Assembly (NCBI RefSeq): GCF_013155545.1
Contig: NZ_JABJVV010000005.1
Location: 1-64,000, forward strand
Length of the DNA stretch: 64,000 nt
Direction of reading: 5' to 3'
Origin: Caenimonas soli
GTDB taxonomy: Bacteria; Pseudomonadota; Gammaproteobacteria; Burkholderiales; Burkholderiaceae_C
Shown here in pieces: positions 1-7,725 of the stretch (positions within the stretch are counted from its first letter, which is position 1; each line of letters starts with the position of its first letter). The notes under the pieces are model-generated. The model was given only the letters and a program-made list of their open reading frames with translations. It did no database searches and had not been told where the DNA came from. The position numbers and the translations under genes are program-made.

Positions 1-293
1 ATTGCCGAGCCACCCAACGGCTGGATCAAAAGCGTCTTGGGGTTCAGGCAGTTCAGCCTCAGGGGACTACACCGCGTGCAAGCCGAGTGGAAACTCGTTT
101 GCATGGCGTTGAATCTGCGAAGGATGCGCAGCTTGCAACTGCCTTGAGGGGCCAGAACACCCGGCATCGTGCATTGCCGTTCGTCTGAGCGCGGGATGGC
201 GGCTCTAATACCCCACAAAACAGCAAACTTGCTTGCCAGCGTGGATGCCGGGTCAACCCCGGGCATGACAACTACGCTCTGCCGCGCAGACTC
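1..293. other. gene-poor distal end of cassette array
   Basis: I see no convincing gene here. The only recognisable structure is one half-copy of a dispersed palindromic repeat near 241-271. The attC expected after the DUF4262 cassette is not visible, so the array end is probably eroded or interrupted. Confidence 0.5.
241..271. repeat. half-copy of dispersed palindromic repeat
   Basis: The palindrome GCCGGGTCAACCCCGGGC, ending in ATGACAA, matches the GGATCCCGGGTCAAGCCC-type halves of the repeat family also seen near 3545, 5891, 21646, 22511 and 35818. It lies downstream of the last cassette gene. Confidence 0.6.
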
Positions 294-749
294 CTAGCCC
301 TTCTTCGCGAGCACAGGCTGCCACTGCAGAAACGACTCTGGTGCCCCGTCAGTCCATGGCCAGACACCCTTAGTCGTCGGATAGACAACCTGCACGACTT
401 CGAAGTCTCGGCCTCCATAGAAATCGATGGCCTGGCCAAAGTAGTCGTCATAGACTGACCGCGGCACTGCACCGATGTATATCTCAAAGCCTCCGAGGAA
501 GCCGCCGTAGTATTGTCCGACCGTGAACCGTTCGCCCTCACGGACCCGCCTGTTGTACTCGTTGACGACAGAGTGGGCCATGGGCTGCTTGAGGCCAATG
601 ACCACCACCTCAGGTTCACCGGTCTCACGGTGGATTCCGATGGAGTACGCAAACGGCGGCAGATCGCCTTCCGGATCGAACACGTGCATGACGCTGCAGC
701 CGTACTTGGCGATGTCTTCTTTGGTCCTCTGATCGCCCCCACGCTCCAT
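294..749 (-). CDS. DUF4262 domain protein (integron cassette gene)
   Basis: This 151-residue soluble protein matches the DUF4262 pattern as I know it: an early cysteine (KYGCSVMHVF), then FAYSIGI, a central VVIGLK segment, and GQYYGGFLGGFEIYIG. The family's biochemical function is unknown. The ATG at 749 lies only about 12 bases inside the cassette boundary GTTAAAGGGC, which is the compact layout typical of integron cassettes. It is cassette 4 counted from the integrase. No attC is visible at its far end, so it may no longer be excisable. Base composition looks lower in GC than the flanking chromosome. Identification of the domain is from pattern only. Confidence 0.75.
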   Translation of the reverse strand: MERGGDQRTKEDIAKYGCSVMHVFDPEGDLPPFAYSIGIHRETGEPEVVVIGLKQPMAHSVVNEYNRRVREGERFTVGQYYGGFLGGFEIYIGAVPRSVYDDYFGQAIDFYGGRDFEVVQVVYPTTKGVWPWTDGAPESFLQWQPVLAKKG

Positions 750-753
750 TGGT

Positions 754-849
754 GCCCTTTAACGTAAAAATGACCGGCGACCAAGACAAGGTGCGACCGA
801 AGGGAGCGGACGCACTTGGGCGTCCGTGTCGATTGAAAAGTTAGAGCGC
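754..849 (-). repeat. attC site between cassettes 3 and 4
   Basis: On the minus strand the site runs from GCGCTCTAAC (849-840) to GTTAAAGGGC (763-754), with an imperfect palindromic interior containing GGACGC and GCGTCC arms. The left core matches the cassette-3 boundary and the right core opens cassette 4. That is the expected arrangement when neighbouring cassettes have different attC families. Confidence 0.75.
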
Positions 850-861
850 ATTGACGTGCCT

Positions 862-1302
862 TTAGTCAGGATCTTGGTAGTAGAACCCCACATCAAGTGC
901 AATTTGATGCTGCACGAGAAGCCCGGCTAATGGTACCGAAATGAAGGGTCCGCCACCTGTGCCGCTGCCGCCCCAAAAGAAGCCGAGATGAGTTTCAGTC
1001 CCGGCGGCGCGCTCTTCAGAGAGGGACACGCCCGGCTTCAGCCGACTAAGAAGCCACTCGACATGCAAGTATGGATCCAGCACGTCTGAGCCAATCGCCT
1101 CTTCCGAGTCGAAAGCCCAGGAATACCGAGGAAGGTCGGTCCGCCGAACAAATCCCGCGGCCCTAAGCCGTTCCGCACTCGCTAAGCGCGCCGGCGAGTG
1201 CTGGTCATCGCACTCGATCGCTTCGAGCAATTCCGAGCACAGAATTCGAGAAGCCGCGCGTGAGTCATCGGACTTTATGAAGAACGTGCAGTAGTACGCC
1301 AT
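862..1302 (-). CDS. hypothetical protein (integron cassette gene)
   Basis: This 146-residue protein is not recognised. It has no signal peptide or membrane segment. It is rich in charged and aromatic residues, and its C-terminal half has a Gly-rich stretch (FFWGGSGTGGG) followed by PFISVPLAGLLV. The ATG at 1302 is 17 bases inside the attC core at 1310-1319. The gene therefore fills its cassette almost completely, which supports it being a real cassette ORF. It shares orientation with the three other cassette genes and would rely on a promoter in or near the integrase/attI region. Confidence 0.65.
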   Translation of the reverse strand: MAYYCTFFIKSDDSRAASRILCSELLEAIECDDQHSPARLASAERLRAAGFVRRTDLPRYSWAFDSEEAIGSDVLDPYLHVEWLLSRLKPGVSLSEERAAGTETHLGFFWGGSGTGGGPFISVPLAGLLVQHQIALDVGFYYQDPD

Positions 1303-1309
1303 GCTGCGT

Positions 1310-1393
1310 GCGCTCTAACGTTCGACATGAGCGGCATGACGCGGCAGGCGAAGCCTGCCGTGGCATGTCCGCTCGATGGAGGGGTTAGAGCGC
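1310..1393 (-). repeat. attC site between cassettes 2 and 3
   Basis: This is the clearest attC. GCGCTCTAAC (1393-1384 on the minus strand) and GTTAGAGCGC (1319-1310) are perfect inverse complements. The centre is a hairpin, CGGCAGGC-GAA-GCCTGCCG, flanked by imperfect GAGCGGACATG / CATGCCGCTC arms. This is the extrahelical-base, bulged-palindrome structure of attC sites. Confidence 0.9.
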
Positions 1394-1415
1394 ATGTTGG
1401 CCGTGGGCAGGGGTA

Positions 1416-1757
1416 TTAAAGTTTTGGCAAAGCGCTCCGCAGCCACAACAGCAGCGGTATGCCGGCTACGACTACTACAGCCGTTACCAAGAGAGCCTCA
1501 ATGTTGAGATTCTCGCGTGCTATTTCGAGGAAGTTCGGCTTTGCGCGGGCTTCCAAGAAGTAGCCTTGCACAGGTGACGCCAGTTTGATTGCCTCGGCGA
1601 CAACCTGTACCAACCGATGGAGCCCAAGCAGGACGAGCATTCCAAGTATTGCGAACTGCCAGGGCGTCTGGAACGTGCGCCACCACATTGCTGAAGTGAC
1701 ACCAACAAGCATGAGGCATGCAACGAATGGCAGAGCGATGGCGACGAGGAATTGCAT
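1416..1757 (-). CDS. small membrane protein (integron cassette gene)
   Basis: This 113-residue protein has three predicted hydrophobic segments, at about residues 3-24, 33-52 and 87-106, so it is probably an inner-membrane protein. I do not recognise the family. The ATG at 1757 lies about 30 bases inside the cassette boundary at 1788-1797. Cassette-borne small membrane proteins are common in sedentary integrons, but their roles are mostly unknown. No partner gene suggests a function. Confidence 0.65.
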   Translation of the reverse strand: MQFLVAIALPFVACLMLVGVTSAMWWRTFQTPWQFAILGMLVLLGLHRLVQVVAEAIKLASPVQGYFLEARAKPNFLEIARENLNIEALLVTAVVVVAGIPLLLWLRSALPKL

Positions 1758-1787
1758 CGGGCGAGTGGCGAGGCGGTTGAAGGGAGT

Positions 1788-1878
1788 GCGCTCTAACGTT
1801 GAAGGTAACCGGACCGCAACAGTCGCCGCGGAGCGGCCTCCTGCAGTTGCGTGTCCGTGTTGACCGACCAGTTAACCC
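1788..1878 (-). repeat. attC site between cassettes 1 and 2
   Basis: On the minus strand the site runs from GTGGGTTAAC (about 1880-1871) to GTTAGAGCGC (1797-1788). The left core matches GTTAACCCGC at the opening of cassette 1 with one mismatch, as expected for the two ends of one cassette. The interior has GGCCGC-TCC-GCGGCG-like arms. Confidence 0.75.
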
Positions 1879-1904
1879 ACAACCTGATGGCCGGCGTGCG
1901 CAAT

Positions 1905-2216
1905 TTACGTGTTGCCAGGATGGAACCCTCCTTCAGCTTGCGAGGTTGGCTCACCTAGTTCCTCCAGCAAGGCCTCAACGATAGCCTGGACCGTGGTACT
2001 TGGTTCGGCACCAGTCTCTTCCCGAGTGCCCGCGGCCAGGTGGCGGACAACGTCAGCCAAGAGCGTCCCCCAAGCGGCGGGCTCGTCCACTCCTTGCGCG
2101 CGCCACATGCCGATGTTCATCGTGCAATGAAGGCCACGCTCTGCGATCCATGCGCTGAGCATTTGCACCGCGTCTGGATCTCTTTGAGCAGCCGGGGGGA
2201 TGACGAGTGGGCGCAT
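1905..2216 (-). CDS. DUF5076-like protein (first integron cassette)
   Basis: This 103-residue soluble protein resembles the DUF5076 family, with an RPLVIPPAA-type opening, a central LHCTMNIGMW segment and a WGTLLADVVRHLA helix. Function is unknown. It is the cassette closest to the integrase and so should be the best expressed from an integron promoter. The ATG at 2216 is five bases from the boundary GTTAACCCGC (2230-2221), leaving almost no leader. The family call is from memory of the pattern and is moderately certain. Confidence 0.65.
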   Translation of the reverse strand: MRPLVIPPAAQRDPDAVQMLSAWIAERGLHCTMNIGMWRAQGVDEPAAWGTLLADVVRHLAAGTREETGAEPSTTVQAIVEALLEELGEPTSQAEGGFHPGNT

Positions 2217-2220
2217 TGTT

Positions 2221-2474
2221 GCGGGTTAACGTGATATGGCCCGCAGACCTGCCGCATAACATGGCTGAACGCACATACCGAGTTCCTCCGCTATCTTCTT
2301 TAAGTCGTTGGTTTATATCAGGAAGTTGGTGTGGACCGCTACTCGCGCCGGTTGCGAAAAAGCTGCGGGAGCCGGCAACACCGCGGAATAACACCGATCC
2401 TCGATCGCTTGATATTCGCTGTAAACGTAGCCGCCGGCCTTGCCACGTCTAGGTTTCGCGGCAATACTGTATGC
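2221..2474. promoter_or_regulatory. integron attI / promoter region
   Basis: This 250-bp gap separates cassette 1 from the integrase start. The recombination boundary is GTTAACCCGC on the minus strand at 2230-2221, so attI should lie immediately upstream of it. The cassette promoter and the integrase promoter must both be in this gap or within the 5' part of intI. No confident -35/-10 pair was assigned. Confidence 0.65.
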
Positions 2475-2482
2475 ATGACCAG
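2467..2482 (+). promoter_or_regulatory. candidate LexA box at intI start
   Basis: CTGT-N8-CCAG, in the context TACTGTATGCATGACCAG, matches the CTGT-N8-ACAG LexA consensus at all but one position. It overlaps the ATG at 2475. SOS control of integron integrases by LexA is established for several integrons, so the location is meaningful. Confidence 0.55.
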
Positions 2483-3533
2483 TTACGAAAATACCGGCAA
2501 ACCCCGCACACCGCTGTTTCGGCCGCCCTTGCAGGCGCCACGTTTGCTCGGCCAATTGCGCGAGCGCTTGCGGTATTTGCACTACAGCTTGCGCACCGAG
2601 CAGACGTATGTGTATTGGGTGCGCTTTTTCATCCACTTCAGCGGCATCAAGCATCCTCGCGATATGGGCAAGCCGGAGGTCGAGGCATTCCTCACAATGC
2701 TGGCCACTGAGCGAAAGGTCTCAGTATCCACGCATCGACAGGCGCTGAGCGCGATCCTGTTCCTGTACAAGGAAGTCCTGGGGCACGAATTGCCCTGGCT
2801 GCAGGAGATCGGCCGGCCGTCGCCCAAGCGCCGCATACCCGCTGTGCTGACAATGGCGGAGGTCCAGCGGCTGCTTGGTTTCATCGACGGAGAAACGGGA
2901 TTGCTCGCCCGCTTGCTCTATGGCACAGGCATGCGCCTGATGGAGGGGCTTTCGCTGCGCGTGAAGGACATCGACTTTGATCGCCATGCGATCGTGGTGC
3001 GGGAAGGAAAGGGTGCCAAGGATCGCGTGGTGATGCTGCCGCGGTCGTTGCAAGAGCCACTGCGCGAGCAACTGGCTCGCTCGCGGGTTCTATGGGAACA
3101 GGATCGAGCCGCCCAACGACCCGGTGTGAGCCTGCCCCATGCGCTCGAGAGCAAGTATCCGCGGGCAGGACAATCGTGGATGTGGCATTGGGTCTTTCCC
3201 TCTCCAAAGCTCTCTACGGACCCACGCACGGGCATAGAGCGACGTCACCACCTGTTCGAGGAGCGCCTATCGCGTGCGCTCCGTAGCGCCACCACCATGG
3301 GGGGCATCGACAAGCATGTTTCCGCCCACACCCTGCGCCACTCCTTTGCAACCCACCTGCTGCAATCCGGCACTGACATTCGCACCGTCCAGGAGTTGCT
3401 AGGCCACAGCGACGTGAGCACCACGATGATTTATACCCATGTGCTGAAGGTGGCCGCCGGCGGCACGTCGAGCCCCCTGGATGCGCTGCTGCCGCCGCCC
3501 GTGTGCAAAGAACCAGAAATGGCTTACGCCTGA
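2475..3533 (+). CDS. intI: integron integrase (tyrosine recombinase)
   Basis: This 352-residue site-specific recombinase would insert and excise cassettes at attI and attC. It has an N-terminal SAM-like core-binding domain (about 23-110) with the [21 protein letters not shown] signature typical of IntI. The catalytic domain shows R154 (YGTGMRLME), H285-x-x-R288 ([11 protein letters not shown]), H311 ([10 protein letters not shown]) and nucleophile Y320. The IntI-specific extra segment between patches is present at about 221-245 ([13 protein letters not shown]). ATG 2475 was chosen over the longer upstream reading because conserved sequence begins soon after it. The gene looks intact, so the system may be active. 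Confidence 0.93.
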   Translation: MTSYENTGKPRTPLFRPPLQAPRLLGQLRERLRYLHYSLRTEQTYVYWVRFFIHFSGIKHPRDMGKPEVEAFLTMLATERKVSVSTHRQALSAILFLYKEVLGHELPWLQEIGRPSPKRRIPAVLTMAEVQRLLGFIDGETGLLARLLYGTGMRLMEGLSLRVKDIDFDRHAIVVREGKGAKDRVVMLPRSLQEPLREQLARSRVLWEQDRAAQRPGVSLPHALESKYPRAGQSWMWHWVFPSPKLSTDPRTGIERRHHLFEERLSRALRSATTMGGIDKHVSAHTLRHSFATHLLQSGTDIRTVQELLGHSDVSTTMIYTHVLKVAAGGTSSPLDALLPPPVCKEPEMAYA

Positions 3534-3544
3534 GGCAAAAAACC

Positions 3545-3574
3545 TGGATTGCGAATCAGGCCCGCAATGACAAG
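3545..3574. repeat. half-copy of dispersed palindromic repeat
   Basis: GGATTGCGAATCAGGCCCGC, continuing into AATGACAAG, is a degenerate TGGATTGCGGGTC...ATGACA half. It sits between the integrase stop and the convergent ABC exporter gene, marking the edge of the integron. Confidence 0.55.
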
Positions 3575-3576
3575 CC

Positions 3577-5433
3577 CTACATCCCCATCACTTCCTCGAA
3601 CCGCTCGCCGCTGCTTTGCTGCTGCAGCGCCCACATCTCCGCATAGCGGCCGCCCCTGGCCAGCAGGTCGGCGTGGGTGCCGCGCTCGACGATGCGGCCG
3701 GCGTCCATCACCAGGATCTCGTGCGCGTCCACCACCGTGGACAGGCGGTGGGCGATGACCAGCGCGGTCTTGTTCTGCGCCACGCCTTTCAGCTCCGCCT
3801 GGATGGCGCGTTCGTTGGCCGAGTCCAGGGCCGAGGTGGCCTCGTCGAAGATCATGATGGGCGGGTTCTTCAGCAGCGTGCGCGCGATGGCCACGCGCTG
3901 CTTCTCGCCGCCCGATAGCTTGAGGCCGCGCTCGCCCACCATGGTGGCATAGCCCTTGGGCGTGGACTCGATGAAACTGTGGATGCGGGCGGCGCGCGCG
4001 GCCTCTTCCACTTCGGCGCGGCTCGCGCCCGGTTTGCCGTAGGCGATGTTGTATTCCACCGTGTCGTTGAACAGCACGGTGTCCTGCGGCACGATGCCGA
4101 TGGCCTGGCGCACGCTGGTCTGCGTCACCTCGCGGATGTCTTGCCCGGCGATGGTGATGCAGCCCTGCTGCACGTCATAGAAGCGATACAGCAAGCGCGC
4201 CAGCGTGCTCTTGCCCGAACCCGAAGGCCCGACCACCGCCACCGTCTTGCCCGCCGGGATCTCGAAGCTCACGTGGTGCAGGATCTGGCGCGCCGGCTCG
4301 TAGGAGAAGCTCACGCTTTCGAAGCGCACCGTCGGTTGCTCCAGCCCCTGCAGCGGCTGCGCGCCGGGTTTGTCCGCGACCTCGCGCTCTTTTTCCATCA
4401 GCACGAACATCTTGTCCAGGTCCGTCAGGCTCTGCTTGATCTCGCGGTACAGCACCCCCAGAAAGTTCAGCGGGATGTACAGCTGGATCATGAAGGCGTT
4501 GACCATCACCAGGTCGCCCAGCGTCATGCGCCCTTCCACCACGCCCGCGGTGGCGCGCCACAGCATGGCCACCAGGCCGATCGCGATGATCAACTGCTGG
4601 CCGGTGTTGAGCATCGACAGCGTGGTCTGGCTCTTCAGCCGGGCCCGGCGCAGCTTCTCCAGGCTTTCGTCGTAGCGCTTCGCCTCGAAGCCTTCGTTGT
4701 TGAAATACTTGACGGTCTCGTAGTTCAGCAGCGAATCCACCGCCTTGGTGTGGGCGGCCGAATCGAACTCGTTGGCTTCCTTGCGGAACTTGGTGCGCCA
4801 CTCGGTGATGCTGACGGTGAAGAAGATGTACACGGCCAGCGCGGCGATCGTGATCCAGGCGAACCAGGCATCGAACTTGATCGCCAGGATGGACAGCACC
4901 AGCGTCACCTCGATCAGGGTGGGCACGATGCTGTAGAGCGAATACGAGATCAGCGACTCGATGCCGCGCACCCCACGCTCGATGTCGCGCGTCATGCCGC
5001 CGGTCTGGCGCTCCAGGTGGAAGCGCAGGCTCAGCGCATGCAGGTGCTGGAAGGTTTCCAGGGCGATGCTGCGGGCCGCTCCCTGCGTCGCCTTGGCAAA
5101 CACCAGTTCGCGCAGCTCGGTGAAGAACGAGGTAGACAAGCGCAGCAGGCCGTAAGCCAGCAGCAGGCCCATCGGCACCACCAGCACGGCCGCCGGGTCG
5201 CCCGGCTTGAAGCTCATCGCATCGACCAGGTTCTTCAGCAGCACCGGCACGCCGACGTTGGCCACCTTGGCGCCGATCATGAAGGCCAGGGCGGCGATCA
5301 CCCGCCACTTGTATTGCCACAGGTAGGGGAACAGCCGCCGCAGCGTCGCCCAGTCGGTGTGGGTGCGCGGCGCGGCGGCGGCGCCGGCGGGCAAAGAGGC
5401 TGAGGAGGAGCTAAGTTCGCCGGCACGGCGCAT
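3577..5433 (-). CDS. Atm1-type ABC exporter (fused permease-ATPase)
   Basis: This 618-residue half-transporter matches the Atm1/ABCB7 family, which exports glutathione-linked or sulfur-containing compounds and is tied to metal tolerance. A six-helix membrane domain (about 40-320) is followed by an ATPase. Walker A is GPSGSGKST, the signature is LSGGEKQR, Walker B is IMIFDEATSALD and the switch His is in VIAHRLST. Helix residues such as NYETVKYFNNE are characteristic of Atm1 proteins. ATG 5433 is preferred to the TTG nine bases upstream. The gene diverges from the thioesterase at 5478 across a very short promoter gap. The substrate cannot be read from sequence. Confidence 0.9.
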   Translation of the reverse strand: MRRAGELSSSSASLPAGAAAAPRTHTDWATLRRLFPYLWQYKWRVIAALAFMIGAKVANVGVPVLLKNLVDAMSFKPGDPAAVLVVPMGLLLAYGLLRLSTSFFTELRELVFAKATQGAARSIALETFQHLHALSLRFHLERQTGGMTRDIERGVRGIESLISYSLYSIVPTLIEVTLVLSILAIKFDAWFAWITIAALAVYIFFTVSITEWRTKFRKEANEFDSAAHTKAVDSLLNYETVKYFNNEGFEAKRYDESLEKLRRARLKSQTTLSMLNTGQQLIIAIGLVAMLWRATAGVVEGRMTLGDLVMVNAFMIQLYIPLNFLGVLYREIKQSLTDLDKMFVLMEKEREVADKPGAQPLQGLEQPTVRFESVSFSYEPARQILHHVSFEIPAGKTVAVVGPSGSGKSTLARLLYRFYDVQQGCITIAGQDIREVTQTSVRQAIGIVPQDTVLFNDTVEYNIAYGKPGASRAEVEEAARAARIHSFIESTPKGYATMVGERGLKLSGGEKQRVAIARTLLKNPPIMIFDEATSALDSANERAIQAELKGVAQNKTALVIAHRLSTVVDAHEILVMDAGRIVERGTHADLLARGGRYAEMWALQQQSSGERFEEVMGM

Positions 5434-5477
5434 CGGGGACAATCCAGACTTGTGTTCTTAAGAATGAGATTGTGCCC

Positions 5478-5888
5478 ATGTCCGCCAATTCAAGCGCACC
5501 CGACCTGGCCTTGCCCACCGACAAGGAACTGGTACTGAAGGTAATTCCGATGCCGGCGGACTGCAACGCCAATGGCGACATCTTCGGCGGCTGGGTCATG
5601 GCCCAGGTGGACTTGGCCGGTTCGGTGGTGCCGGCGCGCTATGTGGACGGCCGCATGGCCACGGTGGCGGTCAACCAGTTCATCTTCAAGCAGCCGGTGC
5701 GGGTGGGCGACATCCTGTCGTTCTTCGCGGCCATCACCCGCATCGGCAACACGTCGATCACCGTGCAGGTGGAGGTGTACGCCGAGCGCTTCCGGGCCCA
5801 GGGGCGCTACGTGAAGGTCACCGAGGCCTCGCTGACCTACGTGGCCATCGACGAGGGCGGAAAGCCCCGGCCTATCCCGAAAAGGTGA
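5478..5888 (+). CDS. YciA-like acyl-CoA thioesterase
   Basis: This hotdog-fold protein of about 136 residues should hydrolyse acyl-CoA thioesters in the cytoplasm. The motif ANGDIFGGWVMAQVDLAG carries the catalytic Asp and the Gly-Gly turn of the YciA/ACOT group. VAVNQFIFKQPVRVGD and the C-terminal ASLTYVAID strand also fit. ATG 5478 is the likely start; a GTG six bases upstream is possible. It diverges from the Atm1 exporter and a palindromic half-repeat follows its stop. Confidence 0.88.
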   Translation: MSANSSAPDLALPTDKELVLKVIPMPADCNANGDIFGGWVMAQVDLAGSVVPARYVDGRMATVAVNQFIFKQPVRVGDILSFFAAITRIGNTSITVQVEVYAERFRAQGRYVKVTEASLTYVAIDEGGKPRPIPKR

Positions 5889-5890
5889 AA

Positions 5891-5920
5891 TGTCATCCCG
5901 GACACGATCCGGGATCCATC
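5891..5920. repeat. half-copy of dispersed palindromic repeat
   Basis: TGTCATCCCGGACACGATCC, followed by GGGATCCA, is the CCCGGA...TCCGGG half of the repeat family. It lies between convergent genes, where it could fold in either transcript. Confidence 0.6.
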
Positions 5921-5921
5921 C

Positions 5922-6722
5922 TCAGAATTTCCCGTGCCGGCCTTCGCCGCCGGCAAAGCGCGTGGCGCCTTCCAGCCCGTCGGCGATGCGGTGCTTGCTG
6001 CGCTCCCACTCCAGGCGCAGCGCCTCGGGCAAGGGCAGATCCCACTGCTGGTAGGCGTTCATGCGGTCGGCCAGCATGGTCCTTTGCGGGAACTTCGCCA
6101 GCTGCTGTGCCAGAGCCATCGCGGCTTCCCGCGCATCACCCCGGGGCACGACGCGGTTGCACAAGCCCATCTGCAATGCCTCGGCTGCCTCTACCTTGCG
6201 GCCGGTAAGGATCAGGTCCATGGCGTGGCCCATGCCGATCAGGCGCGGCAGCCGCACGGTGCCGCCGTCGATCAGCGGCACGCCGAAGCGCCGGCAGTAA
6301 ACGCCGAAGTAGGCGTCCTCTTCCATGACCCGCATATCGCACCACAAGGCCAGTTCCATGCCGCCGGCGACAGCCGCCCCGCTCACGGCCGCGATGACCG
6401 GCTTGGACAGCAACAGGCGCGAGGGCCCCATGGGACCCTGGGGTTTGTCATCGCCGGCGCTGAAGTCGAGATCGGCCAGCGCCGCGCCGGGATGTTGCTG
6501 CGCGGCCAGCTGCGCGCCGGCCTGCAGATCCCAGCCGGCGCAGAAATGGCCGTTGGCGCCATGGAACACGGCGACCAGCGCTTCGTGGTCGGCGTCGAAG
6601 GCAAGGAAGGCCTGATGCAGGGCATGGGCAGTTGCCGCGTCCACTGCATTGCGCACTTCGGGCCGGTCCAGGGTCACCAAAGTGACGGGCCCGAGCTTCT
6701 CAACACGAACGCTTGCTTCCAT
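5922..6722 (-). CDS. crotonase-family enoyl-CoA hydratase
   Basis: This 266-residue crotonase-fold protein probably hydrates or isomerises an enoyl-CoA. The oxyanion-hole segment HFCAGWDL and the AVSGAAVAGGMELAL segment, with the first conserved Glu, are present. The second catalytic Glu position is not conserved as in classical crotonase: the LIDGGTVRLPRL region replaces IPGAGGTQRL. The exact reaction is therefore open. ATG 6722 is chosen because homology begins there; a GTG 24 bases upstream would add eight residues. The neighbouring thioesterase suggests acyl-CoA metabolism, but the two genes are convergent. Confidence 0.82.
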   Translation of the reverse strand: MEASVRVEKLGPVTLVTLDRPEVRNAVDAATAHALHQAFLAFDADHEALVAVFHGANGHFCAGWDLQAGAQLAAQQHPGAALADLDFSAGDDKPQGPMGPSRLLLSKPVIAAVSGAAVAGGMELALWCDMRVMEEDAYFGVYCRRFGVPLIDGGTVRLPRLIGMGHAMDLILTGRKVEAAEALQMGLCNRVVPRGDAREAAMALAQQLAKFPQRTMLADRMNAYQQWDLPLPEALRLEWERSKHRIADGLEGATRFAGGEGRHGKF

Positions 6723-6842
6723 TTTGTCATTACACCTTAAACGCACGCCTCCGGTCCGCTAAGTGACACCGATCCGGGCAGACCCTGTACATGATGCAGG
6801 CCCCGGAAAGTTATAACCGGGCACACAGAAGATGGAGAGACA

Positions 6843-7718
6843 GTGCAATTCGTACAACTGGTGATCAGCGGCATTGCGCAGGGATGCATCTACGGGCTGA
6901 TCGCGCTGGGCTTCGTGCTCATCTACAAAGCCACCGAAACCGTGAGCTTCGCCCAAGGCGAACTCATGATGCTGGGGGCGTTCTGCGGCCTGGCGACCAT
7001 GACGTTCCTGGGCTTCCCGTTCTGGCTGGCCGTGCTCAGCGCGATCGCGGCAATGGCGCTGTTCGGCGTCCTGCTCGAACGCGTGGTGATACGCCCCATC
7101 CTGGGGCAACCGGCGTTCTCCATCGTCATGCTGACCATCGGCATCGGCTATGTGGCGCGCGGCCTGATCACCATGATCCCGGCGATCGGCACCGAGACCC
7201 ACACCCTGCCCGTGCCCTACAAGGACCAGGTCTGGAATGCCGGCCCGCTGGTGCTCAACGCCGAGCAGATGGTCGTGATCGGCGCCACCGCCGCGCTGTG
7301 CCTGCTGCTCTTCGCCGTGTTCCGGTACAGCAAGGTCGGCATCGCCATGCAGGCCTCGTCGCAGAACCAGCTGGCGGCCTATTACATGGGCATCCCGGTC
7401 AAGAAGCTCAACGGCCTGGTCTGGGGCCTCGCGGCATCGGTCGCCGCTGTCGCCGGCCTGCTGCTGGCGCCCATCACCTTCGTGCACGCCAACATGGGCT
7501 TCATCGGCCTGAAGGCTTTCCCCGCCGCGGTGGTGGGCGGCTTCGGCAGCCTGCCCGGCGCCATCGTCGGCGGCCTGATCATCGGCATCGTCGAATCGCT
7601 CTCGGGTTTCTACCTGCCCCAGGGTGTCAAGGACATTGCCGCGTACATCGTGGTGCTGATCATGCTCATGGTCAAACCGAACGGCTTGTTCGGCGAAAAA
7701 CTCCGCAAGAAAGTTTAA
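6843..7718 (+). CDS. livH: branched-chain/carboxylate ABC transporter permease LivH
   Basis: This 291-residue polytopic inner-membrane protein belongs to the HAAT family. It opens with FVQLVISGIAQGCIYGLIAL, typical of LivH, and keeps GELMMLGAF and the C-terminal FGSLPGAIVGGLIIG EAA-like loop that contacts the ATPases. The start is GTG at 6843. It is the first gene of a plus-strand operon with livM eight bases downstream. The presence of an acyl-CoA ligase in the same operon makes an organic or aromatic acid as likely a substrate as an amino acid. Confidence 0.9.
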   Translation: MQFVQLVISGIAQGCIYGLIALGFVLIYKATETVSFAQGELMMLGAFCGLATMTFLGFPFWLAVLSAIAAMALFGVLLERVVIRPILGQPAFSIVMLTIGIGYVARGLITMIPAIGTETHTLPVPYKDQVWNAGPLVLNAEQMVVIGATAALCLLLFAVFRYSKVGIAMQASSQNQLAAYYMGIPVKKLNGLVWGLAASVAAVAGLLLAPITFVHANMGFIGLKAFPAAVVGGFGSLPGAIVGGLIIGIVESLSGFYLPQGVKDIAAYIVVLIMLMVKPNGLFGEKLRKKV

Positions 7719-7725
7719 GACAGCC

